Below are positions 1-5,161 of a DNA stretch of 5,161 nucleotides, in pieces. Position numbers and translations under genes: made by a program. The DNA lies in contig JASHRY010000171.1 in the NCBI GenBank assembly GCA_030037105.1, positions 1 through 5,161 of the forward strand, read 5' to 3'. Under the pieces are notes generated by a model, which saw only the letters and a program-made list of their open reading frames with translations, was not told where the DNA came from and searched no databases. Position 1 is the first letter of the stretch. Each line of letters starts with the position of its first letter. The DNA is from Xanthobacteraceae bacterium (GTDB lineage Bacteria; Pseudomonadota; Alphaproteobacteria; Rhizobiales; Xanthobacteraceae).

Positions 1-115
1 CCCAAATCGATTCAGGCTCAATGAAAAAGACTCTAACTCCAGATCCAGTCGGATTGGTATTAGAACGTTGCACAGTTATACCTTGAACAACAAACTTGCC
101 GATACGAAAGAATAC

Positions 116-313
116 TCAAGAGCTGCTCATCAGCATATGAACGTGATCGCGATTGACCGATCCGGCATGGATCAGCATTTCATAAGCCCGTGCCGTAGCA
201 ATTCCGAGGCTACCGACATCCTCACCAAGCACGGGATAGCGGTACTTGGTCACCCAGACCAGGTGATATTTGCAGTCCCAAACGGTATGGCTGCCGCGCT
301 TGTACGCTTCCAT
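116..313 (-). pseudogene. tnpA: Truncated IS200/IS605 TnpA transposase (Y1, HUH superfamily)
   Basis: An intact TnpA is a single-strand DNA transposase of roughly 130-150 residues that acts as a dimer with an HUH metal-binding motif and a catalytic tyrosine near the C-terminus. Only 65 residues remain here. The N-terminal block (YKRGSHTVWDCKYHLVWVTK, residues 4-23) is typical of the family, and the HUH motif is present as H57-V58-H59 in NRDHVHML. The reading stops three serines after that motif, and neither the same frame nor the other minus frames downstream resume the expected sequence, so the catalytic tyrosine helix is lost. The stretch around residues 34-41 also looks a few codons shorter than I would expect between the VLGEDVG and ARAYEML blocks, suggesting a small in-frame deletion (judged from memory of the family, not an alignment). 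The protein should be inactive. Confidence 0.8.
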
Positions 314-343
314 CCAACCACTTTACATCGGAAGCGCCGCCAT

Positions 344-390
344 CCCAGCCGCCTAAAGGCGTGGGGTTTCCTGATCCCCTATCGGGGACT
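344..390 (-). repeat. Hairpins at the left end of the IS200/IS605 remnant
   Basis: Two stem-loops lie just upstream of the tnpA start. The inner one (344-365) pairs GCCT with AGGC around a two-base loop at 351-360, extended by one pair and then, across a two-base bulge, by a further GC-rich stem. The outer one pairs cccc at 376-379 with gggg at 384-387 around TATC, with a T-A pair outside. Subterminal imperfect hairpins are what TnpA of this family recognises on single-stranded DNA. Assigning them to transposase binding is inferred from position. Confidence 0.5.
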
Positions 391-449
391 CTAAAACCTA
401 TCACTAATGTCACTGACAGTCCATTTAAGTCATTGATTTCATTTAAACG

Positions 450-522
450 TGCTCCCTAGGGGACTCGAACCCCTGTTTTCGCCGTGAGAGGGCGACGTCC
501 TGGGCCGCTAGACGAAGGGAGC
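450..522 (-). tRNA. tRNA-Glu (anticodon CTC)
   Basis: Read on the minus strand this folds into a full cloverleaf. The acceptor stem GCTCCCT (522-516) pairs with AGGGAGC (457-451) over seven base pairs. The anticodon stem TCGCC/GGCGA encloses the loop CTCTCAC, which places CTC (complement of 486-488) at positions 34-36 and so reads the glutamate codon GAG. The T arm has a five-base-pair stem AGGGG/CCCCT around TTCGAGT. The D arm carries GTC/GAC. The discriminator is A (complement of 450). The next bases are CGT, so the CCA end is not encoded and must be added by tRNA nucleotidyltransferase. The gene lies 54 bp downstream of the membrane-protein gene on the same strand. Confidence 0.96.
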
Positions 523-530
523 CGCGGTCG

Positions 531-559
531 GAAATAGACGCGAAGGCGCGGCCGCGCAA
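531..559 (-). promoter_or_regulatory. Weak candidate promoter for tRNA-Glu
   Basis: On the minus strand a TTGCGC box (559-554) is followed after 17 bases by TATTTC (536-531), which ends 8 bases before the mature 5' end of the tRNA. Each box matches only three of six positions of the TTGACA/TATAAT consensus, but the 17-base spacing and the position are right. Transcription would begin at or very near the mature tRNA 5' end, giving almost no leader. Read-through from the upstream membrane-protein gene is an alternative source of the transcript. Confidence 0.3.
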
Positions 560-576
560 GCACGTTCGCGCGCCGG

Positions 577-981
577 TCAGGGCGCCGGGACGAACCGGAG
601 GCGTCCGTTTTCCTTGAGCGTCGCAATGTCGAAGGTGCGGATTTCGATCGAACCGGCGATGTCGAACGTCACCACGACGCGGTCGCCGGCGACGGCCGTT
701 GCCGTCACCCGCGCGCCTTTCGGCAGCGCCACGATCCTCTCTACGGTCGCCGTCGCCGCCGTCGCCGCCCCGCTGCCGCCATGATAAACGCGGTAGCCGA
801 TGACGCCGATCACCGCGGCGATCGCGACCAGCGTGGTGAGGCCGGATATGATTATCAGCCAGCGCGCCCGCACGACCATGCGCGCCGCCAAGATGCCGGT
901 CGCGGCCGCGTCGCTGTCGGCATGGCGGCGATCGGCGTGATGCTCATCGCTTTGCGGCTCGACGGCGGCTAACCTGCCCAT
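577..981 (-). CDS. Small single-pass membrane protein of unknown function (possibly DUF6476-like)
   Basis: The 134-residue product has a polar, His/Asp-rich N-terminus (residues 1-35), a basic turn (MVVRARW, 35-41), one strong hydrophobic helix at about 42-63, an Ala/Thr/Gly linker, and a C-terminal domain of alternating hydrophobic residues (about 78-132) ending in FDIATLKENGRLRF. The basic residues before the helix predict a cytoplasmic N-terminus and periplasmic C-terminus, a bitopic anchor with a small beta-rich domain. No catalytic motif is visible. Short proteins of this shape sit beside the rluA-family/rpoH pair in other alphaproteobacteria, some annotated DUF6476; I make that link from memory and architecture only. 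The start is supported by GAGGTG (991-986) placed four bases before the ATG. A second ATG at residue 35 would still keep the helix, but lacks this support. Confidence 0.75.
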   Translation of the reverse strand: MGRLAAVEPQSDEHHADRRHADSDAAATGILAARMVVRARWLIIISGLTTLVAIAAVIGVIGYRVYHGGSGAATAATATVERIVALPKGARVTATAVAGDRVVVTFDIAGSIEIRTFDIATLKENGRLRFVPAP

Positions 982-985
982 TCAA

Positions 986-991
986 CACCTC
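986..991 (-). promoter_or_regulatory. Ribosome binding site of the membrane-protein gene
   Basis: GAGGTG on the minus strand is complementary to the 16S rRNA 3' end and sits four bases before the ATG at 981-979. It fixes that start. It also lies in the only gap (982-1002) between this gene and the divergent rluD-like gene, so the same bases must serve as the upstream leader of rluD on the other strand. Confidence 0.6.
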
Positions 992-1002
992 GACCATTGC
1001 CG

Positions 1003-2058
1003 ATGACATCGTCGCAAAAAACGATCCGCGTCGGCGATCATGAGTCCGGCGAACGGCTCGATCGCGTGCTCGCCGCGCATGTCGCCGAACTCTCGCGCAC
1101 GCGGCTCAGGGCGCTGATCGAGGCCGGCTCGGTCGCGATCGACGGAAGCACGATCCGTGATCCGGGTGCGCGCGTCAATTCCGGCGCCGCGATCCGCATC
1201 GAGATGCCGCCGCCCGCCGAGGCCAAGCCCGCGCCGGAGCCCATTCCCCTCGTCATCGTCCATGAGGACGACGACATCATCGTCATCAACAAGCCGAAGG
1301 GCCTGGTGGTGCATCCCGCCGCGGGACATCAGAGTGGGACGCTGGTCAATGCGCTCATCGCCCATTGCGGCGCCAGCCTCTCCGGCATCGGGGGCGAGCG
1401 GCGCCCCGGCATCGTGCACCGGCTCGACAAGGACACGACCGGCCTCATGGTGGCGGCAAAGAACGACCGCGCGCACCGGGCGCTGGCGGCGCAATTCGCC
1501 GGCCATGGCCGCGGCGGGCAACCATTCGAGCGCGGCTATCTCGCCTTCGCCTGGGGCGCACCCGAGCGTCCGTACGGCACCATTGATCGGCCGATCGGGC
1601 GTCATCCCCGCGCCCGCGATCGCATGGCCGTGCGCGCAGACGGCCGCGCGGCGATCACCCATTGGGAGGTGCTGGAGCGCTACGGCGGGCCAGAAGGGCG
1701 GCGGCGACTCGGTGCCGGCACGGGCGCGCCTCGGGGCGAGTCGGTGGCAAGCCTCTTCACCTGCCGGCTCGAAACCGGCCGTACCCATCAGATCCGGGTG
1801 CATTTGGCCTCGATCGGCCATCCCCTCATGGGGGACGACGTCTATGGGCCGGGCTTTCGTACCAAGGCGGCCCTCTTGCCGCCGCCGGCCCGGGCCGCGC
1901 TTGCCAGCCTTGGCAGGCATGCTCTCCATGCCCATATGTTGACCATCGTCCACCCGGTGAGCGGTGAAATCCTTCGGTTCCGATCGGAACTGCCGCCCGA
2001 TCTTGCCCGTTTGCATAATATGCTGACGGCCAACGAACTGAACTCTAGCGATAGGTAA
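1003..2058 (+). CDS. rluD: RluA-family 23S rRNA pseudouridine synthase, RluD type
   Basis: The enzyme isomerises uridine to pseudouridine in RNA; RluD acts on helix 69 of 23S rRNA. The 351-residue product has an N-terminal S4 RNA-binding domain (about 16-66, with ERLDRVLA and SRTRLRALIEAGSVAIDG), a proline-rich linker (about 69-82), and the catalytic domain (about 86-334). The signature GIVHRLDKDTTGL (residues 136-148) holds the catalytic aspartate D142. GRTHQIRVHL (259-268) and GHPLMGDDVYG (272-282) are the other family blocks. A Gly/Arg-rich stretch at about 228-246 looks like an insertion before the ASLFTCRLETG strand. I chose the ATG at 1003; a TTG two codons earlier (997) is equally possible, and neither has a clear Shine-Dalgarno sequence. 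The S4 domain and motif favour RluD over RluA, but RluC-like specificity cannot be excluded. It precedes rpoH on the same strand. Confidence 0.93.
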   Translation: MTSSQKTIRVGDHESGERLDRVLAAHVAELSRTRLRALIEAGSVAIDGSTIRDPGARVNSGAAIRIEMPPPAEAKPAPEPIPLVIVHEDDDIIVINKPKGLVVHPAAGHQSGTLVNALIAHCGASLSGIGGERRPGIVHRLDKDTTGLMVAAKNDRAHRALAAQFAGHGRGGQPFERGYLAFAWGAPERPYGTIDRPIGRHPRARDRMAVRADGRAAITHWEVLERYGGPEGRRRLGAGTGAPRGESVASLFTCRLETGRTHQIRVHLASIGHPLMGDDVYGPGFRTKAALLPPPARAALASLGRHALHAHMLTIVHPVSGEILRFRSELPPDLARLHNMLTANELNSSDR

Positions 2059-2076
2059 AAGTTAGCAATTTTACCT
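2053..2076 (+). repeat. Perfect 8-bp inverted repeat overlapping the rluD stop codon
   Basis: AGGTAAAA (2053-2060) is followed by an eight-base spacer and TTTTACCT (2069-2076), an exact reverse complement. The TAA stop of the rluD-like gene is inside the left arm. The stem is AT-rich and no T-run follows, so it is not a standard intrinsic terminator. It could be a weak 3' RNA structure or a protein operator ahead of rpoH. The pairing is seen; the function is unknown. Confidence 0.5.
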
Positions 2077-2203
2077 GCCATTGAGCGGGATCAAGGCGGC
2101 ATCGCGCCGAAGTGATGCCTGTTTACTTTCACTGGCCCGATTCGACCGTTATGCTGCGGTTGCGAACGACCTTAGCCGTCGGCTCGGGAAGCGATGGCCA
2201 ATT

Positions 2204-2225
2204 CGCCCGCCGCGTGGCGGGGGCG
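2204..2225 (+). promoter_or_regulatory. GC-rich hairpin in the rpoH leader
   Basis: CGCCCGCC (2204-2211) can pair with GGCGGGGGCG (2216-2225) around a GCGT loop: six continuous G-C pairs, a two-base G bulge, then two more pairs. It ends seven bases before the rpoH Shine-Dalgarno sequence. The structure does not cover the ribosome site itself, so it is not an obvious RNA thermometer, but it is stable and close enough to influence initiation or mRNA stability. The rest of the 187-bp gap shows no convincing promoter. Confidence 0.4.
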
Positions 2226-2232
2226 TGAATAT

Positions 2233-2238
2233 GGAGGG
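2233..2238 (+). promoter_or_regulatory. Ribosome binding site that fixes the rpoH start
   Basis: GGAGGG lies seven bases before the ATG at 2246. This selects that ATG over the in-frame ATG at 2231, which overlaps the site's upstream edge and has no comparable signal, and over the still longer open frame reaching back to 2081. Confidence 0.8.
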
Positions 2239-2245
2239 CGCTGTC

Positions 2246-3154
2246 ATGGCCCAAACTGCAGCCTTGCCGGTTTTGTCGGGTGAAACCGGCCTGACCCGGT
2301 ACCTGGAAGAAATCCGGCGGTTCCCCATGCTGGAACCGCAGGAGGAATATATGCTGGCCAAGCGCTGGCGCGAGCATGGCGACCGCGAGGCGGCGCACAA
2401 GCTCGTCACCAGCCATTTGCGGCTCGTGGCCAAGATCGCCATGGGCTATCGCGGCTATGGCCTGCCGATCTCGGAAGTGATCTCCGAAGGCAATGTCGGG
2501 CTGATGCAGGCGGTCAAGCGCTTCGAGCCGGAGAAGGGCTTCCGGCTCGCGACCTACGCCATGTGGTGGATCAAGGCGGCGATCCAGGAATACATCCTGC
2601 GCTCCTGGTCGCTGGTGAAGATGGGCACCACGGCCAACCAGAAGAAGCTGTTCTTCAATCTGCGCAAGGCCAAGAGCCGCATTTCCGCGCTCGACGAGGG
2701 CGACATGCGGCCCGACCAGGTCAAGCTCATCGCCAAGCGGTTGGGCGTGACCGAGCAGGACGTGATCGACATGAACCGCCGGCTCGGCGGCGACGCCTCG
2801 CTCAACGCGCCGATCCGCGAAGACGGCGATTCCGGCGAATGGCAGGATTGGCTGGTCGACGACAGCGCCAGCCAAGAGACCCGCCTCGCCGAATCGGAGC
2901 AGTCGGAGAACCGGCACAAGGCGCTCGGCGAAGCGCTTACCGTGCTCAATGACCGCGAGCGCCGCATCTTCGAAGCGCGGCGCCTCGCCGATGAGCCGAT
3001 CACGCTCGAAGAATTGGCCGACGAGTTCGGCGTCTCGCGCGAGCGCGTGCGCCAGATCGAGGTGCGCGCCTTCGAGAAGGTGCAGAAGGCGGTGAAGAGC
3101 CGCATCACGGCGATGGAAAATCCCGAACACGCCACTGCGGCCGCGGTTCATTAA
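2246..3154 (+). CDS. rpoH: RNA polymerase heat-shock sigma factor RpoH (sigma-32)
   Basis: RpoH directs core RNA polymerase to heat-shock promoters (chaperones and proteases). The 302-residue length is normal for alphaproteobacterial RpoH. Region 1.2/2.1 begins around TRYLEEIRRFPMLEPQEEY (17-35). Region 2 includes HLRLVAKIAMGY (57-68), NVGLMQAVKRFEPEKGF (83-99) and the promoter-melting and -10 recognition segment ATYAMWWIKAAIQEYILRSW (102-121). The RpoH box, diagnostic against other sigma-70 members, is QKKLFFNLRK (132-141). Region 4.2, the -35-binding helix-turn-helix, is TLEELADEFGVSRERVRQIE (253-272). The start at 2246 rests on GGAGGG seven bases upstream and on the usual family N-terminus. 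It follows the rluD-like gene with a 187-bp gap, enough for its own promoter although none is clear. Many alphaproteobacteria have more than one rpoH; which paralogue this is cannot be told here. Confidence 0.97.
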   Translation: MAQTAALPVLSGETGLTRYLEEIRRFPMLEPQEEYMLAKRWREHGDREAAHKLVTSHLRLVAKIAMGYRGYGLPISEVISEGNVGLMQAVKRFEPEKGFRLATYAMWWIKAAIQEYILRSWSLVKMGTTANQKKLFFNLRKAKSRISALDEGDMRPDQVKLIAKRLGVTEQDVIDMNRRLGGDASLNAPIREDGDSGEWQDWLVDDSASQETRLAESEQSENRHKALGEALTVLNDRERRIFEARRLADEPITLEELADEFGVSRERVRQIEVRAFEKVQKAVKSRITAMENPEHATAAAVH

Positions 3155-3156
3155 TC

Positions 3157-3297
3157 GTCATTCCGGGGCCGAGCGCAGCGAGGAACCCTGAATCCATACT
3201 CACAGTCGTTGCGACAAACGTTTTGGATTTTCGGAACCTTCGCCAATCGTGGTTATGGATTCCGGGCTCGCGGGCTTTGCCCGCGCCCCGGAACGAC
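3157..3297. repeat. Long imperfect palindromic repeat of the type dispersed in Hyphomicrobiales genomes
   Basis: The left arm (3157-3198, starting GTCATTCCGGGGC and ending GAATCCATA) is matched in reverse complement by the right arm (3254-3297: TATGGATTCCGGG to CCCCGGAACGAC), with a 55-base unpaired middle. The right arm contains its own exact hairpin, CGCGGGC-TTT-GCCCGCG (3269-3285), and the left arm has a more degenerate counterpart (CGAGCGCAGCGAG). Elements starting with this motif are very common between genes in Bradyrhizobium and relatives; I recognise it from memory. Here it begins two bases after the rpoH stop codon and overlaps the end of the convergent DUF1801 gene. It could act as a two-way terminator or mRNA stabiliser for both genes, although no T-run is present. 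Confidence 0.85.
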
Positions 3298-3747
3298 AGG
3301 CTTGATCCTGCGGCGCCAGCGTTTGGCCTTGGACGTGTTCAGCGCCACGGCGGCGCGAATGAGCGCTTTCAATGCCTTTTCGTCGATCTTGTCGCCTTCA
3401 TGGATATCGATGGCGCGCCTCATATTGCCTTCGAGGCTGGAGTTGAAGAGGCCTGAGGGGTCCTTGAGCGAGGCGCCCCGGGCGAAAGTCAGCTTCACGG
3501 CAGCCTTGTACGTCTCGCCGGTGCAGAGAATTCCGTCGTGCTCCCACACCGGAACCCCGCGCCACTTCCACGCCTCGACCACGTCGGGGCAGGCCTCTCT
3601 GATGAGGCTTCGGACCCACGCGAGCATCTCGCCGCGCCAGTCATTGAGTTCCTTGATCCGCTCATCGATCAGCCGGGAGGGAGAAGCTCCGCCTTGCCTT
3701 TCCTTCGCGCCACTCCCGCTTTTCTTCGTTGTCGTCGCTTTCTTCAT
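3253..3747 (-). CDS. DUF1801 domain protein with a repeat-derived C-terminal tail
   Basis: The 164-residue product has a Lys/Thr/Ser-rich start (MKKATTTKKS), then a DUF1801 domain at about 24-137. Conserved features are CPDVVEAWKWRGVPVWEHDG (53-72), a KLTFARGASLKDPSGLFN block (85-102), and the amphipathic end IDEKALKALIRAAVALN (121-137). The family is small, cytosolic and of undefined biochemical role, often annotated YdhG/YjhA-like. I chose the ATG at 3747 because MKKAT is a natural N-terminus and the domain is complete. The frame stays open to an ATG at 3837, but the 30 extra residues look non-coding, and a TACAAT -10-like box at 3848-3843 would start transcription about there. Neither start has a good Shine-Dalgarno site. 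The last 14 residues (VVPGRGQSPRARNP, 151-164) and the TAA stop are encoded by the right arm of the palindromic repeat. It is convergent with rpoH. Confidence 0.85.
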   Translation of the reverse strand: MKKATTTKKSGSGAKERQGGASPSRLIDERIKELNDWRGEMLAWVRSLIREACPDVVEAWKWRGVPVWEHDGILCTGETYKAAVKLTFARGASLKDPSGLFNSSLEGNMRRAIDIHEGDKIDEKALKALIRAAVALNTSKAKRWRRRIKPVVPGRGQSPRARNP

Positions 3748-3901
3748 GGCTGTTGGCGCTCGGCTGTCATTTGAGCGTCTTGTCGAATCCGGGATGAATT
3801 TCAGCGAGCGGAAGGGATGGCTCGCCGCCAATCGCATGTAGCATTGTAGCCTGCATGGAGCGGGGCGGAATACAGGATCAATGCAGACGGTCAGGCTTAC
3901 C

Positions 3902-5161
3902 CTACCCGGATTCCCCCAACGCGCCCTTCAGCGGCCGGCGGCAGGCGAAGATCACCGCGCCGGCGAGCGCCGCGATGGCGGCGATCATCAGGAAAAATTC
4001 CGGCTTCTGCATCCGGCTCCAGAAACTGCCGAGCCAGCCGGCGAGGAAGCCGCCGGCAAAACTCGTCGCCAGCCACACCCCCATCATCATCGACAGCATG
4101 CGCGCCGGCGCGATCTTGGTCACCAGCGACAGCCCGACCGGGGACAGATATAGCTCGCCGATCGTGAGCGCGACGAAATAGCCGAACAGCCACAGCCAGC
4201 TCGCTGTGGCTGCGCTTGCGTGCCACGCCGCGGCCGTCATGATGAGATAGGAGACGGCGACGCCGCCGCAGCCCAGCGCCATTTTGTCGATCGTCGAAGG
4301 CTCGCTGCCGCGCGCCGCCTGCCGCGTCCACAGCGCGACGATGAACGGCGTGAAGGCGAAGATCATAAACGGATTGAAGGCCAGGAACCACGTGGCCGGA
4401 ATTTGCGCGCTCAGGCCGAAAAGGTCGATGGCGCGGTCGGTGCTGGCGTCGGCCCACAAGATGATCGTATTGCCCTGCTGCTCGTAGGTCGCCCAGAACA
4501 AGGTTGTGGGCACGACCAGAACGAGAATGGCAATGACGGCGCGCCATTCGTCGCGGTCGAGCGGCCTTCGCTCAGCATGCGTCGCCTTGGCCTTCTGCAG
4601 CTCGTCCGGCGGCAGATGCGGAAGGGCGTAAAGATAGACGGCGAGCCCAATCAGCATGCCAATGCCGGCGGCGGCAAAGCCGTAACGCCAGCCCGCCTCC
4701 TCGCCGAGCGTGCCGCAGACGAGCGGCGCCAGGAATGCGCCGACATTGATGCCGACATAGAAGATGGAATAGGCGCGATCCCGGCGCGGATCGGCCGGAG
4801 CGTAAAGCCCGCCGACCTGGGTCGAAATATTCGGCTTGAAAGCGCCGTTGCCGAGGATGAGCGCCAAGAGCGCGAACAGGAAAAGCTGCTCGACCGCCAT
4901 CATGAAATGACCGATCGCCATGAGGATCGCGCCGATCACGACGGTGCGGCGTTGGCCGAGCACCCGATCGGCCAATATTCCGCCGAAAATCGGCGTGAGA
5001 TAGACGAGCGCCGTGTAGAAGCCGTAGACCTGCGAGGACAGCGGCTGCACGGCGAGCGAACCGAATATCGCCTCGAGGCCGCTCTTCACGCCGGCAAGGC
5101 CAATGACATTGCCGGCATGTTGAGGCGCGAGTAGATATTTGGTCATGTAGAGGATGAGCAA
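3902..5161 (-). CDS. POT/PTR2-family proton-dependent oligopeptide transporter (N-terminus outside window)
   Basis: Members are inner-membrane major-facilitator proteins that import di- and tripeptides with protons. The visible 419 residues run off the window, so the first codon here (TTG) is an internal leucine; the family's opening ERFxYYG motif must lie just outside, probably within 40 missing residues. Visible signatures, numbered from the window edge, are LLILYMTKYLL (1-11, end of helix 1), FGGILADRVLGQRRTVVIGA (59-78, the major-facilitator loop), GAFKPNISTQVGGLY (106-120), FYVGINVGAF (134-143, the PTR2 signature) and FWATYEQQGNT (222-232, the conserved substrate-site helix). Several further hydrophobic helices follow, ending in a short basic tail (CRRPLKGALGESG). 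The C-terminus is intact with a TAG stop. The 154 bp to the DUF1801 start shows no clear terminator, so read-through is possible. Substrate range cannot be read from sequence. Confidence 0.94.
   Translation of the reverse strand: MLILYMTKYLLAPQHAGNVIGLAGVKSGLEAIFGSLAVQPLSSQVYGFYTALVYLTPIFGGILADRVLGQRRTVVIGAILMAIGHFMMAVEQLFLFALLALILGNGAFKPNISTQVGGLYAPADPRRDRAYSIFYVGINVGAFLAPLVCGTLGEEAGWRYGFAAAGIGMLIGLAVYLYALPHLPPDELQKAKATHAERRPLDRDEWRAVIAILVLVVPTTLFWATYEQQGNTIILWADASTDRAIDLFGLSAQIPATWFLAFNPFMIFAFTPFIVALWTRQAARGSEPSTIDKMALGCGGVAVSYLIMTAAAWHASAATASWLWLFGYFVALTIGELYLSPVGLSLVTKIAPARMLSMMMGVWLATSFAGGFLAGWLGSFWSRMQKPEFFLMIAAIAALAGAVIFACRRPLKGALGESG

Larger units (their letters stand above)
116..390 (-). 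mobile_element. Remnant of an IS200/IS605-family insertion sequence (left end and 5' part of tnpA)
   Basis: This is the left part of an IS200/IS605-type element read on the minus strand: terminal hairpins at about 344-390, then the start of the Y1 transposase gene. The rest of the element (the transposase C-terminus, any tnpB and the right-end hairpin) is not found between 115 and the window edge. Positions 1-115 are AT-rich and hold no recognisable coding sequence in either direction. The segment is clearly AT-richer than the genes to its right, which fits foreign origin. The exact outer boundary is not defined, because cleavage sites in this family are not inverted repeats and cannot be placed by eye. 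Confidence 0.7.

Noticed and set aside
68..394. Plus-strand open frame of 108 codons across the IS remnant
   Set aside because: It is antisense to the recognisable tnpA fragment and has no family features.
546..557. GCGCGGCCGCGC, a perfect 12-bp palindrome upstream of tRNA-Glu
   Set aside because: With no loop it cannot form a useful RNA hairpin, and such GC palindromes arise easily by chance in this composition.
982..2016. Long minus-strand open frame (344 codons) opposite the rluD-like gene
   Set aside because: It lies antisense to a gene with unmistakable catalytic motifs; its translation is Arg/Gly/His/Asp-rich with no recognisable domain. It is a by-product of GC-rich codon use.
2150..2155. 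TATGCT as a -10 box for rpoH
   Set aside because: It matches four of six positions, but no -35 sequence occurs at 16-18 bases; the best match (TTTACT at 2122) is 22 bases away.
2081..2245. N-terminal extension of RpoH from a TTG at 2081 or an ATG at 2231
   Set aside because: The extra residues do not resemble the sigma-factor family, and the GGAGGG site is correctly spaced only for the ATG at 2246.
2129..3151. Long minus-strand open frame (340 codons) opposite rpoH
   Set aside because: It mirrors the rpoH reading frame; the translation shows no domain and rpoH is certain.
3843..3848. TACAAT on the minus strand as a -10 box for the DUF1801 gene
   Set aside because: It matches five of six positions but has no -35 partner at normal spacing, so it is used only as weak support for the downstream start and not listed as a promoter.
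4220..5134. Plus-strand open frame (304 codons) opposite the peptide transporter
   Set aside because: The translation is charged low-complexity sequence without any family motif, antisense to a clear transporter gene.
1..5161. CRISPR array, toxin-antitoxin pair, prophage genes or a defence or biosynthetic cluster
   Set aside because: No regularly spaced repeats and no genes of these kinds were found on either strand; the genes present are housekeeping or common accessory types.

Overview
The window reads as chromosomal DNA from an alphaproteobacterium, most likely of the Hyphomicrobiales (Rhizobiales). Three things support this: strong GC bias at third codon positions, an rpoH gene of alphaproteobacterial type directly behind an RluD-type pseudouridine synthase gene, and a palindromic repeat beginning GTCATTCCGGGGC of the kind scattered through Bradyrhizobium-like genomes. 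Genus cannot be fixed from the sequence alone.

Layout. Positions 1-449 are visibly AT-richer than the rest. They hold a decayed IS200/IS605-type element: a 5' fragment of tnpA on the minus strand with hairpins where the element's left end should be. Positions 450-522 are a tRNA-Glu (anticodon CTC) on the minus strand, its 3' end facing the AT-rich segment, so this may be the edge of an acquired island. At 577-981 (minus) lies a small single-pass membrane protein of unknown function. Its start codon is only 21 bp from the start of the divergent rluD-like gene (1003-2058, plus). The 187-bp gap between rluD and rpoH holds two hairpins and a strong ribosome binding site, but no convincing promoter. 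rpoH (2246-3154, plus) encodes the heat-shock sigma factor. Next comes the long imperfect palindromic repeat (3157-3297), then two minus-strand genes: a DUF1801 protein (3253-3747) whose last 14 codons and stop lie inside the repeat, and a POT/PTR2-family proton-coupled oligopeptide transporter (3902-5161) whose N-terminus is cut by the window edge.

How the genes work together. The core (rluD-like, rpoH, tRNA-Glu, small membrane protein) is housekeeping and translation or stress related. RluD-type enzymes modify 23S rRNA and RpoH directs heat-shock transcription. The DUF1801 and transporter genes look like separate accessory units. No new multi-gene system is visible. The most unusual features are the repeat that has become coding sequence at the end of the DUF1801 gene, the cramped divergent start region, and the possible tRNA-associated island edge.
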